Part shown: positions 20,809-30,841 of the stretch, piece after piece
How positions within the stretch are numbered: the stretch's first letter is position 1
Layout of the letters: every line of letters starts with the position of its first letter
Origin: Hyposmocoma kahamanoa
Taxonomy: Eukaryota; Arthropoda; Insecta; Lepidoptera; Cosmopterigidae
Assembly: GCF_003589595.1 (NCBI RefSeq)
Contig: NW_020656077.1
Location: forward strand, 5,141,902 to 5,205,901
Direction: 5' to 3'
DNA: 64,000 nucleotides
Translations under genes and position numbers: made by a program
The notes under the pieces: model-generated
What the model was told of the DNA's origin: nothing
The model's database searches: none
Seen by the model: the letters and a program-made list of their open reading frames with translations, nothing else

Positions 20809-21796
20809 CAGGGTGGAAATTTGTAATGCCACTTGAAAGGAAAGTACGTTAAATACTGGAGATAGAAAATTTAATTAAAGGAAACATTCCTTTATTGTTA
20901 AAAAGAAATAATACTGCATTAAAAGATTTTCGAAAATTGCCACACGCGGGAATCGAACCCGCTAAAATCTTTTGAAAAATGCACCCTGTACTTTTACTAA
21001 ATCAATCAATAGGGTCAATTAGAGTTAGAGGATAAAATCTCTCTTACAAACCATGAAATCTGGAGTTATAAATTCAGTGGGTCAAGTTAAAGCACTTTTA
21101 CTGAAAGGTCCTTCAGAGTACTTGTTAATTATCGTTGACGTCATTCGTCCATTAAAATGACGAAGTACTATTTAGATAAGAAGATTGCAATTTGCACATG
21201 TTTGTAATGCAGACTTTTGGTCAGTGGCATGAGGTAACTTAAATATGGAAAGTTTCATCACCAGATCTCACCCCTTTACATTTTTTTGTGGGGATATGTT
21301 AAAAATCAAATTTACCTTAAATCCTATGCGAGTGTAAACAAGTTGAAGGCTGAGGTTCAGAAAACGATTTGTAATACAATTCATCACAACACGTTATTAA
21401 AAGTTACTCAAATTGAATTCGTTAAAAGATTTAATTTGTGTATCCAAGAAAATGGAGTTTATTTCGAGCAAGTTATTAGTTACATTGCCATTTTTTTCGT
21501 TTTATTAAAATACGTTAAGATTTCATGGTATTTTTTTTCATTTAATTAACCAATTTTGTGAGAGAGATTTTATTCTTATAATTAACCCTATCGATCGGTG
21601 CAATAAAAGTGCGGGGTGCATTTTTTTCAGATTAAAGCGGGTTCGATTCCTGCGTGTTGCTAGAAATTTTCGAAAATCTATGAATGCAGTTTTATTTCTT
21701 TAAAAAAAATAAAGGAATGTTTCCTTTAAGTAAAAATTTCTATCTCCAGTATTTAGAGTACTTTCCCTCCAGGTGGCATTACAAATTTCCACCCTG
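20809..21796 (+). mobile_element. 988-bp mariner-like element, TA target duplication, long TIRs
   Basis: Starts CAGGGTGGAAATTTGTAATG and ends with its complement, flanked by TA at 20807-20808 and 21797-21798. The terminal inverted repeats extend about 230 bp. Each TIR carries a T-arm-like hairpin, GCGGGTTCGATTCCCGC with small variations, and an inner second ACAGGGTGCATTTTT motif resembling the element's own terminus. Transposase remnants lie between the arms on the plus strand. Confidence 0.85.
21240..21500 (+). pseudogene. mariner-like transposase, C-terminal fragment
   Basis: Plus-strand codons give SPDLTPLHFF, a one-base shift in a T7 run at about 21280, then LWGYVKNQIYLKSYASVNKL, IHHNTLLKVTQIEFVKRFN and ENGVYFEQVI. 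This is the SPDLxPLDxFLWGYVK motif that carries the last catalytic aspartate, followed by the C-terminal helices of insect mariner/IS630-type transposases. The preceding two catalytic aspartates and the DNA-binding domain are absent. A deleted, non-autonomous remnant lying in frame with its own TIRs. Confidence 0.8.
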
Positions 21797-22275
21797 TATA
21801 AAACCGGTGCAACACTTTTTCTAAGTAGAGCTAGTTTACGGATCTTTGTGCTTATTAATAATATTAAATATTTATTAATAATATTTGGAAGATGTACAAT
21901 CATTAGAAGATAAAAATTTTGCAATAAATTGTTCGACACGATTGAAATAAGGCCCAAAGACAAGTCAACTCCGTATAATCGGCCGTAATGCAAGGCACCA
22001 CCATTTGACGTTTCTATTAAACCCCGCCATATTGTTTCCATAGACGACGACAAGTTCGAGAATCTTTGAAAACCGTATTTTAAGTTTTGTTAATTTTTCC
22101 CGTAGATATCACTAACTGACGTTTATTTCAAATCAATGGCTACTACGTTCTAGTCACAAAACAAAGTTGTGTCCTGGGCTTACTTATATGAAGTGGAAAA
22201 AATATATTTCATTATTAAATTTCATTCTTTGGAAATGTTTTTTTTTCGCAATGATTTTTTTATAATACGAGTACT

Positions 22276-22553
22276 AAGTGCCGGGACGAACAAGTCGTAC
22301 TTCGGTCGTAACCGAACATAACATTTGCAATGCCACTCAGAGCTTTATATCGCAAAGAACTTAGGGGTACTGCCATTGCGCCCGTCGCCTTGAGACATAA
22401 GATGAAAAGTCCCACGTGCCTCTAATTTCACCAGCACCCTTGTCCTTCCGAACCGGAACACAGTAATGTTCACATTACTGACTGGCGGCAGAAATAGATA
22501 CGATGGCAGTACTTCCCTGGACGAACTCTTTCACAAGGAGCTCTGTTGCTACG
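22276..22553 (+). repeat. family A repeat, copy 7 (full length)
   Basis: From GTGCCGGGACGAACAAGTCG to GGAGCTCTGTTGCTACG, with a short altered segment (ACTTCGGTCGTAACCGAA) in place of the usual CGCCTGGTGGTAAGCGACAC. Confidence 0.9.
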
Positions 22554-22619
22554 AAAATAAAAGTAATATTAATAAACACTATAGTCTTCTTCGGTTCCGA
22601 GTGGATAAGAAACATTAGC

Positions 22620-23430
22620 AACGACTGAGTCTCGTCTGAGGGGAGCGTTAGATATTGGGTTTTCGTCTCGATAGTTGCGCAAACACTTCCAGAAAGTCAG
22701 TTTGTCACCCATTCGTTCCAGAGCTCCGGCAAAGCCGAGCAGATGTCATGTCGCCGGAAGGCAGGGAGGCGTGAAGAGTCTCCAGGATATTATCTTTTTT
22801 TTTAATATCAAGTGCCGGGACGAACAAGTCCTGCGCCTGGCGAAGGAACTGTACAAGATGCCCCCTGTCCCGTTCGACTACGTCGATGTTACTAGGCTGC
22901 TGAAGAACCATTACCTCCCTGAAATCGAGACTGACCGAATTACGGCGCCAATAAGAGGCTTCGAATAACACCATAAGTGAGCTGCGTGCCCCATGTTGCG
23001 TTATTAGCAATGTTGCTTCGGTATGTACGTTATCAGAAACCTCTAAACACGCTTTGTGGGGCGCAAATCGCGTCCTTTGGCACTTTCGAGTCTATATATA
23101 TATGGATGCGTCACCGATCGCTGCTGCGACCGTGACTGATGCTCCGCGCGCCACTGTTCGCCCTTCGTCTTCTCCGGCGGAAACATCACGCGTGTGCCCT
23201 CCAACCTCTGCTTCTATCAGCGCATCCGTTACATCGAAACCCAAGCGCCGGCAGTCTGCTAAGGCAAAAAGTAATCCCAGTGTGCCTGTCTCTGAAGGTG
23301 CAAAATCACAGAGGTAAACGAACCGGTGCACAGCACCGACAAGTCCGAATTTTCTGCTGCGTCTGGCCATACGGACGGCGATGCTGTACCTGTCGCCACT
23401 GCATACCCCTTTATTGGGCAGTACTAAATA
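22620..23430 (+). other. decayed coding-like block of unknown origin, interrupted by a family A scrap
   Basis: This ~800-bp block is much GC-richer than its surroundings. A plus frame ends LAKELYKMPPVPFDYVDVTR ... TAPIRGFE with a stop at 22968. A short piece of family A start (ATATCAAGTGCCGGGACGAA, about 22810-22845) sits just upstream of LAKELYK. Further on, a Ser/Pro/Thr-rich frame (23054-23317) gives way by frameshift to one reading EVNEPVHSTDKSEFS and VPVATAYPFIGQY, with its stop at 23424-23426 overlapping an AATAAA at 23427. It looks like the 3' end of a transcribed gene or retroelement that has picked up frameshifts. No family recognised. Confidence 0.4.
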
Positions 23431-23529
23431 AAGCATTTAACATATATTTGTGGGTTTAGTTAAGTAAGTATGAGGTTCTAGATAACATTAAAAATAATTT
23501 TAGAAAAGTTTGTTTTTATTGAATATTTT

Positions 23530-24355
23530 AAGGGGGTGGCAACGTAGTTGCCAATAACTGTATGCGTCACATGAAAAATAAATAAATAAATTAGAAATAA
23601 AAATTCAAATAAAGTAATTTTACATTTAAGAGTCATATTTTTAATAAATTGCGTAATATTAGGAATATCAGTGTAACATTATACACAAAAGATCTATGTC
23701 AAAATTATGGCATATTTATCGAGAATCGGTAAAAATCAAAATTACTTATCCTAATAAAAAAGGACATACGAAAATATAAATGTTGACATTATTGCTGTTG
23801 TGATTTGTGAGCTGCTTGAAATACTCAGGGCTTAAACGATACGAGTCAAAGAGGACAGTACACTTTCGGATGGTACTGAAATTGTTGAATTAGACACATA
23901 TGTAGACGTCTCGCAATCATCGGAATCGTAGTCGCAAATGTTATCTTCAGAATTAGATTCGTCGGGAAGCTCTAAAGCCAAACAGATGTCTTTAAGAGTA
24001 AGTTTCTTCGCATGTGCCATTTAAAAAAGATAGACTACAATAAGTCATTGGCAAGTATTTTGCCACAACAATAACGTAGTTCCAGGCATTGGCAAGTTCG
24101 AATTTGATATATGATAAAATCCAAAACCAGTGATATATTTCCGCCGAGGTTATATTTCCGCCATTTTGCACAAAAAAATTAGAAATTAATAGTCAACGAC
24201 TATTGGTATCATACGTGTATCATATTATAATGTTTTTAATACATTCAACTTCCTGTCCAAATGATTGGTTAAGCAAATCACTTCCGCTTGGCGCGAAATT
24301 TAGGAAATTTCTTTATTAGTTGACAACTATTTTGCCAATGCCCAATAAAGGGTTA
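23530..24355. mobile_element. candidate DNA transposon derivative with GGCAAnnTAGTTG ends
   Basis: Inward from the left is GGCAACGTAGTTGCCAATAA (23538) and inward from the right is GGCAAAATAGTTGTCAACTA (near 24335). The inverted similarity covers about 20 bp. Further TTGCCAAT or CATTGGCAA motifs occur near 24050-24090. TTAA is present at the left edge but the right edge reads TATAA, so a piggyBac-like duplication is not proven. The short acidic frame at 23832-24020 lies between the ends. Confidence 0.4.
23832..24020 (-). CDS. short acidic N-terminal-like ORF (piggyBac-like?)
   Basis: A 62-codon minus-strand frame opens with ATG as MAHAKKLTLKDICLALEL, passes into an acidic stretch (PDESNSEDNICDYDSDDCET) and a Ser/Thr-rich end, and stops at 23832. 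A basic start with LTLxExL followed by a run of D/E/S is typical of the N terminus of piggyBac-type transposases, where the catalytic domain follows. Here nothing catalytic follows, so at most it is a truncated relic. It lies inside the candidate element at 23530-24355, on the side expected for a 5' exon. The match is by composition and a few residues only, so it could be unrelated. Confidence 0.35.
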   Translation of the reverse strand: MAHAKKLTLKDICLALELPDESNSEDNICDYDSDDCETSTYVSNSTISVPSESVLSSLTRIV

Positions 24356-24884
24356 TATTCTACGAAGTCTGAGGAGATAGTAGAGTACACCAGACTAAAA
24401 ACTAAATACACAAATACACCCTGAGGGTCGAGCAGTTGAAGTCCTGCCACAATATGAGTATAAAAGGCGTAGCGCTTACCACCAGGCCGACGATTAGGTC
24501 GTCCTGTCTTGGTCTTGGTCTCATAAAAAAACTTATTTGTACATACGAGCCTATGAACCTAGTGTACGTCTTTGTGCAATGCTGTGTGTCACCCACGTGC
24601 GCCAATGCGGATTGGTAACTCTGCATATCTTTGAAAAATTTGCATACATTCTCTGACATGCAAGTTTTCCGTCTTTCTTTTTAAGTGGCTATTATTACAT
24701 ATATTGTAGATTACATATACAAGGTGTTACAGAAAGAGTGTACTCGTAAAAATGATTGATCATCTATGCTAAATTTATCCATATAAAACCTAAGTCCATT
24801 TCCAATTTAAAAAGATATTGTTAGGTGTTGATTGAGTGCTTCAAGTAGATGTAAATTCACCATAGATTTTTTTAAATAAATAAA
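24356..24884. other. unassigned sequence
   Basis: A faint family A-like scrap (GCGCTTACCACCAGGCC) lies near 24474 on the minus strand. Nothing else supported. Confidence 0.4.
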
Positions 24885-25080
24885 TAATATCTAAATAAAT
24901 ATTAGACAATGTCATATACGTTGTTTTGATCCCAAAGTAAGTAAGTAAAGCACTTGTGTTATAGAAATCGGAAACAACGACGGTACTACACCCAGACCCG
25001 AGACAATATGGAAAAGTTAGTTTTTTACATTGATCCGGCCTGGGATCGAACACGGAAAATCAGAGATTGCGACACTATGT
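24885..25080 (-). repeat. family D tRNA-derived SINE, copy 2
   Basis: Aligns with 18335-18552 through AGCACTTGTGTTATAGAAAT, CAGACCCGAGACAATATGG and the B-box complement GGGATCGAACACGG. The A-box end is incomplete. It abuts the LINE remnant that starts near 25105. Confidence 0.75.
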
Positions 25081-25104
25081 GAACCGGTCTTCTTCTTCTA
25101 TCTT

Positions 25105-26280
25105 CTAAAAAAAACCTCAAATTGTGGCAGTGAATGGCTACGAATCAAACACTTTTTTTTTGCTAAATCAGGTGTGACTCAGGGATCTCATCTTGGACCA
25201 ATACGTTTTGTAATGTTCATTAATAATATAACTACGATAATAAAACATAGTAATGCATTACTATTTGCTGACGATTCAAAATTGTATCGCACAGTTACGA
25301 GTTCTTCTGATGCCGTATTATTGCAACGAGATTTAGACAATATTACTGTTGGGTGCAATAATAACGGAATGTCACTGAACGCGCCAAAGTGTCACACTAT
25401 AAGCTTTACGACCAAGCGCAATCTTATTGTACTTTACTCATATAATATTAACAGTGTGATACTAAAGAAGGTAGATGAACTTAGGGATTTGGGAGTTGCG
25501 CTTGAGTGTGGGCTAAAATTTAAAACCCATATAGATAACATTACAAGAAGAGCGGCACAACTGCTGGGTTTCCTGAAGAGTAACTCAAAAGATTTCAAAT
25601 CAGTGAAAACAAAAACTATACTTTTTAATACTCTTGTTCGGAGTCATTTGGAATTCGCCAGTGTAGTGTGGAACCCAGTCTACTGTGCTCCCTCACAAAG
25701 ACTTGAAAATATTCAGCGTGCGTTTACAAGACAATTAGCTTTATTTCTCGTCGAGTATATCGCATAGACATACATACATATGTTCAGAGATTACAGTACT
25801 TCAAAATAAATACGCATACGCCGAATATTGTTTGGCCTCCTATTTTTTCATGGTATACTAACTAATACAATAAAATGTTGCAATATTCTGAACCAAATAA
25901 ATATTAACATACCTCATAAATACCCCCGTCATAAAATAACCAAAATATTTAATGTACCACGATGCCGGACTAACCTAGCTCTGCACAGTCCACTACCTAG
26001 ATTATCCTCTACTTACAACAAAATTAATGTTCGAATAGATATAGAAATTTTTGATTATTCTCTTCTCGTAATGCTTTCAAAAATAACATTCTCGAATCGT
26101 TTCCCCAGTAATTTCATAAGTTCTTTGTTGTTCTTTTTGTTGCTTATTATTATTTTATTACATTAAATGCTGTGTACTTCTGTAATAGGTAGACATATAA
26201 GTACAATAATAATGTAAAGTTACACTATTATCTAAGAGCATATGTACTAATGTTGATGTACCTTATCTATAAAATAAATA
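25105..26280 (+). pseudogene. 5'-truncated LINE: RT palm/thumb and C-terminal tail, two frameshifts
   Basis: The frame begins inside the RT with SEWLRIKHFF, AKSGVTQGSHLGPIRFVMFI (the GVPQGS box) and LLFADDSKLYR with both catalytic aspartates. It continues with SLNAPKCHTISFTTKR, DLGVALECGLKFKTHI, RRAAQLLGFLKSNS and LVRSHLEFASVVWNPVY to a stop at 25765-25767. A second frame gives IDIHTYVQRLQYFKINT and a third (25828-26166) carries NIPHKYPRHKITKIFNVPRC and LHSPLPRLSSTYNKIN. The endonuclease and first RT motifs are missing. An A-rich 3' end with AATAAATAAAG lies near 26275. Motif order and content fit CR1/Jockey-type elements of insects. It is inactive. Confidence 0.88.
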
Positions 26281-26284
26281 AAGT

Positions 26285-26710
26285 AATTACACGTTAACGT
26301 TCTTATAATAACAGTGATAAAGTTCGATGGGTGACTGACGACGAGCGACCAAAGGTGACCGTACAGTATATGCAAAAGTTTCGTTTTCTGAGTGTAGCAT
26401 TCCATTTGACGGCTTCCGGCTTCTTTACGAATAACACACATGGAATCGTTTTTTCGATAACGATTTTCTGAACAAAAGGTGTGCGTTAGAATTGGACTAT
26501 TAAATTTGAGGGAACGATGAATCGATTCGTTGATAACTCGTCCGCCCAGGCGTATCGTAATTTAGACTGGTTATTTTATAGCCTTTATTTCAAGGTCTTT
26601 GGAAATAAGCTTCTAAATAATCCTATATTCTTTCTCACGCGCTGTACTAATACTTTCATAGCGTTCTTTGCCAAGCCACTACATCGTCATCTACGTCTGC
26701 ATCAAGTCAT
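26285..26710. other. unassigned sequence
   Basis: The 79-codon frame at 26517-26756 overlaps the MITE and has no motif. Nothing supported. Confidence 0.4.
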
Positions 26711-26914
26711 AGGGTCGTATTCCAGAACTCTACTCAATGCTCAAGACAGGACATGAGCAGACTTGAGTATGATTTCAAGCACTGGAAATACGACCCTAAT
26801 GGCAAGGACTGGAAATCATACTCAAGTCCCTGCCATTAGGGTCGTATTTCCAGTGCTTGTGTTTCCAGTGCAATCCAAACTTGAGCATTGAGTAGAGTTC
26901 TAGAATACGACCCT
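26711..26914. mobile_element. family G palindromic MITE, copy 1
   Basis: Ends are inverted copies of AGGGTCGTATTCYAGAACTC continuing into ACTCAATGCTCAAG. Internal AATCATACTCAAG and CATTAGGGTCGTATTTCC blocks repeat the terminal motif, so the element contains a nested inverted duplication. Copy 2 is at 38929-39095. Target duplication unclear. Confidence 0.85.
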
Positions 26915-26925
26915 AAGTGTTAAAC

Positions 26926-27062
26926 CTTATGTCTCAGGGTCACGGGCGCAGTGGCCGTGCCCCTCAGATATTTGCGACTTAAAGCTCATAGTGGCATTGT
27001 AACTGTTATGGACAGGCGTGTAGCTTACCATCAGGCGCCCCACTTGTTCGTCCAGTCACTTG
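26926..27062 (-). repeat. family A repeat, copy 9 (5' half, minus strand)
   Basis: Reads TATGTCTCAGGGTCACGGGC to CCACTTGTTCGTCCAGTCAC, the reverse complement of the first ~135 bp of family A. It starts 12 bp after MITE G. Confidence 0.85.
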
Positions 27063-27519
27063 ATGTTACAAAAAAAGTAGCATTCCAAAAGACAGGAACA
27101 CGCAACTCTTCTAGTTTTATTGCGTAATTGCTTACTACAGTACTCACAACAAGATACGGGTCACACTATTATACCGGTTGTCCATCTTTAACAGGGCGTA
27201 TAATGAAATGACAAGGTTTTGTAAACGCGCCTTGGGGCAGTTCCGGTCCGTTGGAGCTAATGTAAACCGGTCGATTTGAATGTAAAAGCAGCGCTTTCGT
27301 TACATTTTCCGAGTGAACGGATCATCATTAATCATTGGCGACCGTCAACCGCGTTTGGAACACACGCTGTGATCGAGTATGTAGTGCGCCTATTTCACGC
27401 ACTTGAAACCACACACGTACGTAACTGAAATTTGTGGAATTGAGAAGTCAAGATTTGTATTAAAAAAAATGCTGAATGGACCTTAATGCGAATAATGTGA
27501 TTATTTAATTAATTAGATT
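27063..27519. other. unassigned sequence
   Basis: Slightly GC-richer between 27180 and 27420, with no recognisable frame, repeat or RNA. Confidence 0.5.
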
Positions 27520-28433
27520 AATAATAATAATTCTTTATTGCACAAAGAAAAAGCACATGAAACACAAGTTACAAAGGACATATACAAAGGTGAGCTTATC
27601 TCTAGAAGAGATCTCTTCCAGCTAACCCTAGTCGTGGTGTAAAATGAAGTCTGCGGGACTAATTTTTGTACAATAAAATTAAAGTTTAAATGTGAATAAA
27701 AAAAATATATAAATGATGATAATACATACATATGACAGACATACACACCTATATGAACTTTATATACATAAATACATACATAAGCAGAATATATCGCACT
27801 GCTAATACAATAGTGTATTAACTCAAAATGTGAATTTATTCAATATAGCTGAAAAACGAATTACTCAGTTCTCATGAAAAAATATTATAATTTATATATA
27901 GGTTAAAATTTATTAAACATCTGAACAGTTTCCTACTTGCCAAATAGAAGTATATTTAAAAATAAGAGAAAAACAATTTCATATTTTTAATTAAGGACTG
28001 TTTTGTTCTGAACTAGCTCACAAAACGTTTGTCTCATTCTGAGTTTAAGTAGACATATTTTAATGGTTACTTACAATATTCTAAAGACAATTTTATTGAC
28101 ATGTAGAGAAACAAATTTTACGTTCAGAAATGGTATAATATTGAATTTCACATTTTTTGAGTTACATCACCATTGCAATAGCAGTGCGATATATTATAAT
28201 CTAAACAAATTACTAGTTTATATATATGTTACTGATTAGCTATCTAACGCGTTCGACAGGAAGTGCTCTTTTAATTTGTGTTTGAAAGATGCCACCGATG
28301 GACTGTCACGAATGCCAGCAGGCAGTTTATTCCACATACGAGTTGCCATTACCGTGAAAGAGTTGTGGAAGAATTTCGAGTTGGATTGGGGATATAATAG
28401 TGATCGAGTGTGACGGGCACGTTTTGGGCTTTG
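27520..28433 (-). pseudogene. LINE 3' end: RT C-terminal tail (28236-28433) plus long 3' UTR
   Basis: Minus-strand codons without a stop read RARHTRSLLYPQSNSKFFHN, SFTVMATRMWNKLPAGIRDS and PSVASFKHKLKEHFLSNALD, with a stop at 28236-28238. The MWNxLPxxIRDSxSxxxFKxxLKxH pattern is the C-terminal tail of LINE reverse transcriptases. There is no ATG in the frame and a stop just upstream of 28433, so the fragment is 5'-truncated. About 700 bp of AT-rich DNA follow, ending in an AATAAAGAATTATTATTATT tract near 27525, consistent with a 3' UTR and short repeat tail. No catalytic part remains. Confidence 0.75.
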
Positions 28434-28608
28434 TTATACTTAGTTAATTTTTAATAATTAATTATAACAAAACAGTGGAGTAATTTCACAAAAATAATTG
28501 TCATTGTGTTGTCATGGTAGTCAAACATTGACGACGACGACGAATTGTGACGTTCAAAAAACTTAAAACTTACATTGATTACCGTGACGTCTTAAGTCAG
28601 CTGCTGGT

Positions 28609-28790
28609 AGCCGTAAAGGCACCCGGCTAAGTGAAAAAATAGATTTCTCAAAGAGGGCGTTACGGCAACCACCATATACAAAAATTCGTAAGGTTCGCTA
28701 TTTCGTTCCGTGGCTTAGTAGGCATAGCGTCTGGCACGGTTTGCTGAAATACGTTGGTTCGAATCCGGTTGGATCGAAGGAATTTACAAA
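28609..28790 (+). repeat. family E tRNA-derived SINE, copy 1
   Basis: The tRNA-like part (28707-28780) has A box GTGGCTTAGTAGGCATAGCG and B box GGTTCGAATCCGG. The preceding ~100 bp (GTAGCCGTAAAGGCAC, TAGATTTCTCA) also match the second copy at 55358-55575. Confidence 0.8.
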
Positions 28791-29223
28791 ATTATTAATT
28801 GCGCATTATTATGATTTTTTTATAAATTAAATAGACCACTACGTAGCCCAGGAGCAAAACTAGGATCTACGATGCAACGAAGCTAAAGATACTAGAGTTG
28901 TGTGTACTCGGAAACACAGCGGCAGGCAAGGAATTCCATTTCTGGGCTGTGCGCATATAACAAAATGACGAAAAGACCTGAAGGGAATATAGACCAAGTA
29001 AGGACGACATCCCGTCGTATGGCTGGATGTCCGATAAAAGTAAAATTAAAAGGGGGTGGGCAAGATGAGCTAACGGAGCTCTATTTTGTGCTATTTAACT
29101 AAATAGAATATAGACATTTTGTGCTATTGTCGCTAATTATTATTATTATGCTGTAACGCCAACCTTATCCCATAGTTACTTCCATAATTTGTAATAAAAA
29201 TATATAAAATAAATAAACATTTA
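28791..29223 (+). other. unassigned, possible retroelement 3' end
   Basis: A stretch near 28898-28930 (CGGCAGGCAAGGAATTCCAT) resembles 59933-59952 on the plus strand, where it overlaps a LINE tail. The block ends in an A-rich tract with AATAAA motifs near 29190-29215. No continuous RT motif could be read, so the link is tentative. Confidence 0.3.
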
Positions 29224-29510
29224 GTAGCAGTAGAACTCCTTGAGAAAGAGTTCGTCCAGGTAAGTACTGCCACCTTACCTATATCTGTCGCCAAGTAGTA
29301 ATGTCAGCGTTTCTGCGTTCCGGTTTTGAAGGGTAAGGGTGCTGGTGAAATTACAGGCAAATGAGACGTTTCAATTTATGTCTCAGGCTGACAGGCGCAG
29401 TGGCAGTGCCCCTCAGATCTTAGTGATTTAAAGTTCTGACTGATAATGGACATTCGTGTCATTTACCACCAGGCGCACGACGCACTTGTGCGTCCCGTGA
29501 CTTGGCAACA
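29224..29510 (-). repeat. family A repeat, copy 10 (near full length)
   Basis: From AGTAGAACTCCTTGAGAAAG to GCGTCCCGTGACTTGG on the plus strand, i.e. minus-oriented. A small duplication (GCGCACGACGCACTTGTGCG) alters the first segment. Confidence 0.9.
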
Positions 29511-29630
29511 TAAAAAAAATTACAATATTTTCACCAAACTGTCTACCATACGTAGCGACTATGGTGACAGTATTTTGAGATAGTACTGAGTAATATCTCT
29601 TTGAGTGTTATAAAAAAATGTTTTTGTTTA

Positions 29631-29823
29631 TAGCCCCGCACCAGGGAAACCCCGTATCGCGGGTCCCATGGGCACACACAAAGGTAAATAACCACAAACT
29701 ACACCCAAACTCACGAGATAAATAAATGTAGGCCATACAATTGTTTCTCCCGGCCCGGGAACCATACCCGGTACCTCTGCGTGCCAGTCCAGCATGGTAA
29801 CCGTTCGGCCACAGACGCAATTA
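29631..29823 (-). repeat. family C tRNA-derived SINE, copy 1
   Basis: The head carries A box TGGCCGAACGGTTACC and B box GGTACCGGGTATGGTTCCCG (diverged). The body has TTTATTTATCTCGTGAGTTT and GTTTCCCTGGTGCGGGGC. Four copies occur in the window. Frames across it are repeat shadows. Confidence 0.9.
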
Positions 29824-30640
29824 TGCAATATTATTATCAGCGGTCGGTGTAACTAGCGTGATGTGACTTATGTTTGTCTACATTCACTACATTTCGGCAA
29901 TCACATGCACGACTAAACAATTCATATATATTTAGAAAGACTTTTACAAGATTTGAACTTTTGATTTAAGCGATTGTCCATTCGTAGCTTGACAATCTAA
30001 GCCGAACTATGCTGGAAAATTTGATAAATATGTGACGTTTGTTCGCGTCGTTTGCAATATATCGGTCAGGAATGACAGCTGCCTCACTATTGCATAAAGA
30101 CTTATGCACACAATTCAATGGCCACTATAGTCTGACCTAAGTCGCGCATTTGATCCAGCCAATCAAGGTGAATGCTTAAAGCTCAAGCCGCGTTGGTATA
30201 CGAATCTGTGATGAATAGTTTCGCGTCAATTATTGATGCGAGGTCGTTTTACTAATATTTATGTTTAGTAGTTGTTGTGTAGTTACACTGTGGACGAGTT
30301 ATGGTTGCGATTCAAGTTTAAATTACACATCGATTGCTTTCACTTACCATCGACGGAGTAAAATATAAAATAGTATAATAAATACTAGTACTTCTAATCT
30401 TTAAAGTATTGGCAAAAACACGGAAGAATAAAACGATGGAAGTGCCATAAGCCTCGATTACTATCAGAAACGCTGCCGCCAAAACTCACACATCATTATG
30501 TTAAACATTACGAAATCTAGATAACAATTTGTCGTAGTTTCTATAAATGAAAAAACTGCAATACCGATCCGTTGTAAAAAAAATACCTAGGTGCTGGACT
30601 GTACAAATATTGCCTCTCTCAACGGCTACAACAGTTTTTA
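29824..30640. other. mostly unassigned sequence
   Basis: Contains a short repeat (30433-30510, ATGGAAGTGCCATAAGCCTC) that recurs at 45688-45760. No gene found. Confidence 0.5.
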
Positions 30641-30841
30641 ACTGCCTCCGTGGCCGAACGGTTACCGTACCGGCCTGCCACGCAGAGGTCCCAGGTTCGA
30701 TTCCCGGGCCGGGAGAAATATTTGTATGGCCTACATTTATTTCTCTCGTGAGTTTGGGTGTAATTTGTGGTTGTCTATGTGTGTGTCCATGGCACCCGCG
30801 ATACAGGGTTTCCCTAGTGCGGGGCTATGTTGAGTGTAAGC
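30641..30841 (+). repeat. family C tRNA-derived SINE, copy 2
   Basis: A clean copy: CTGCCTCCGTGGCCGAACGG (A box), CCCAGGTTCGATTCCCGGGC (B box inside a perfect T-arm), then the family body ending GTGCGGGGCTATGTTGAG. No poly-A or target duplication was resolved. Confidence 0.92.

Noticed and set aside
24465..24530. Another family A copy
   Set aside because: Only about 17 bp match well; too short to count.
28707..28780. Possible tRNA gene (also 55499-55572)
   Set aside because: Promoter boxes intact but embedded in a longer repeated unit with the same flanks in both copies, as expected for a SINE.
29608..29828. Two 66-70-codon minus frames, and similar ones at 30547-30858, 36015-36542 and 62622-62916
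   Set aside because: All lie on family C SINE copies and share repeat-derived codons such as PGPGE; not genes.
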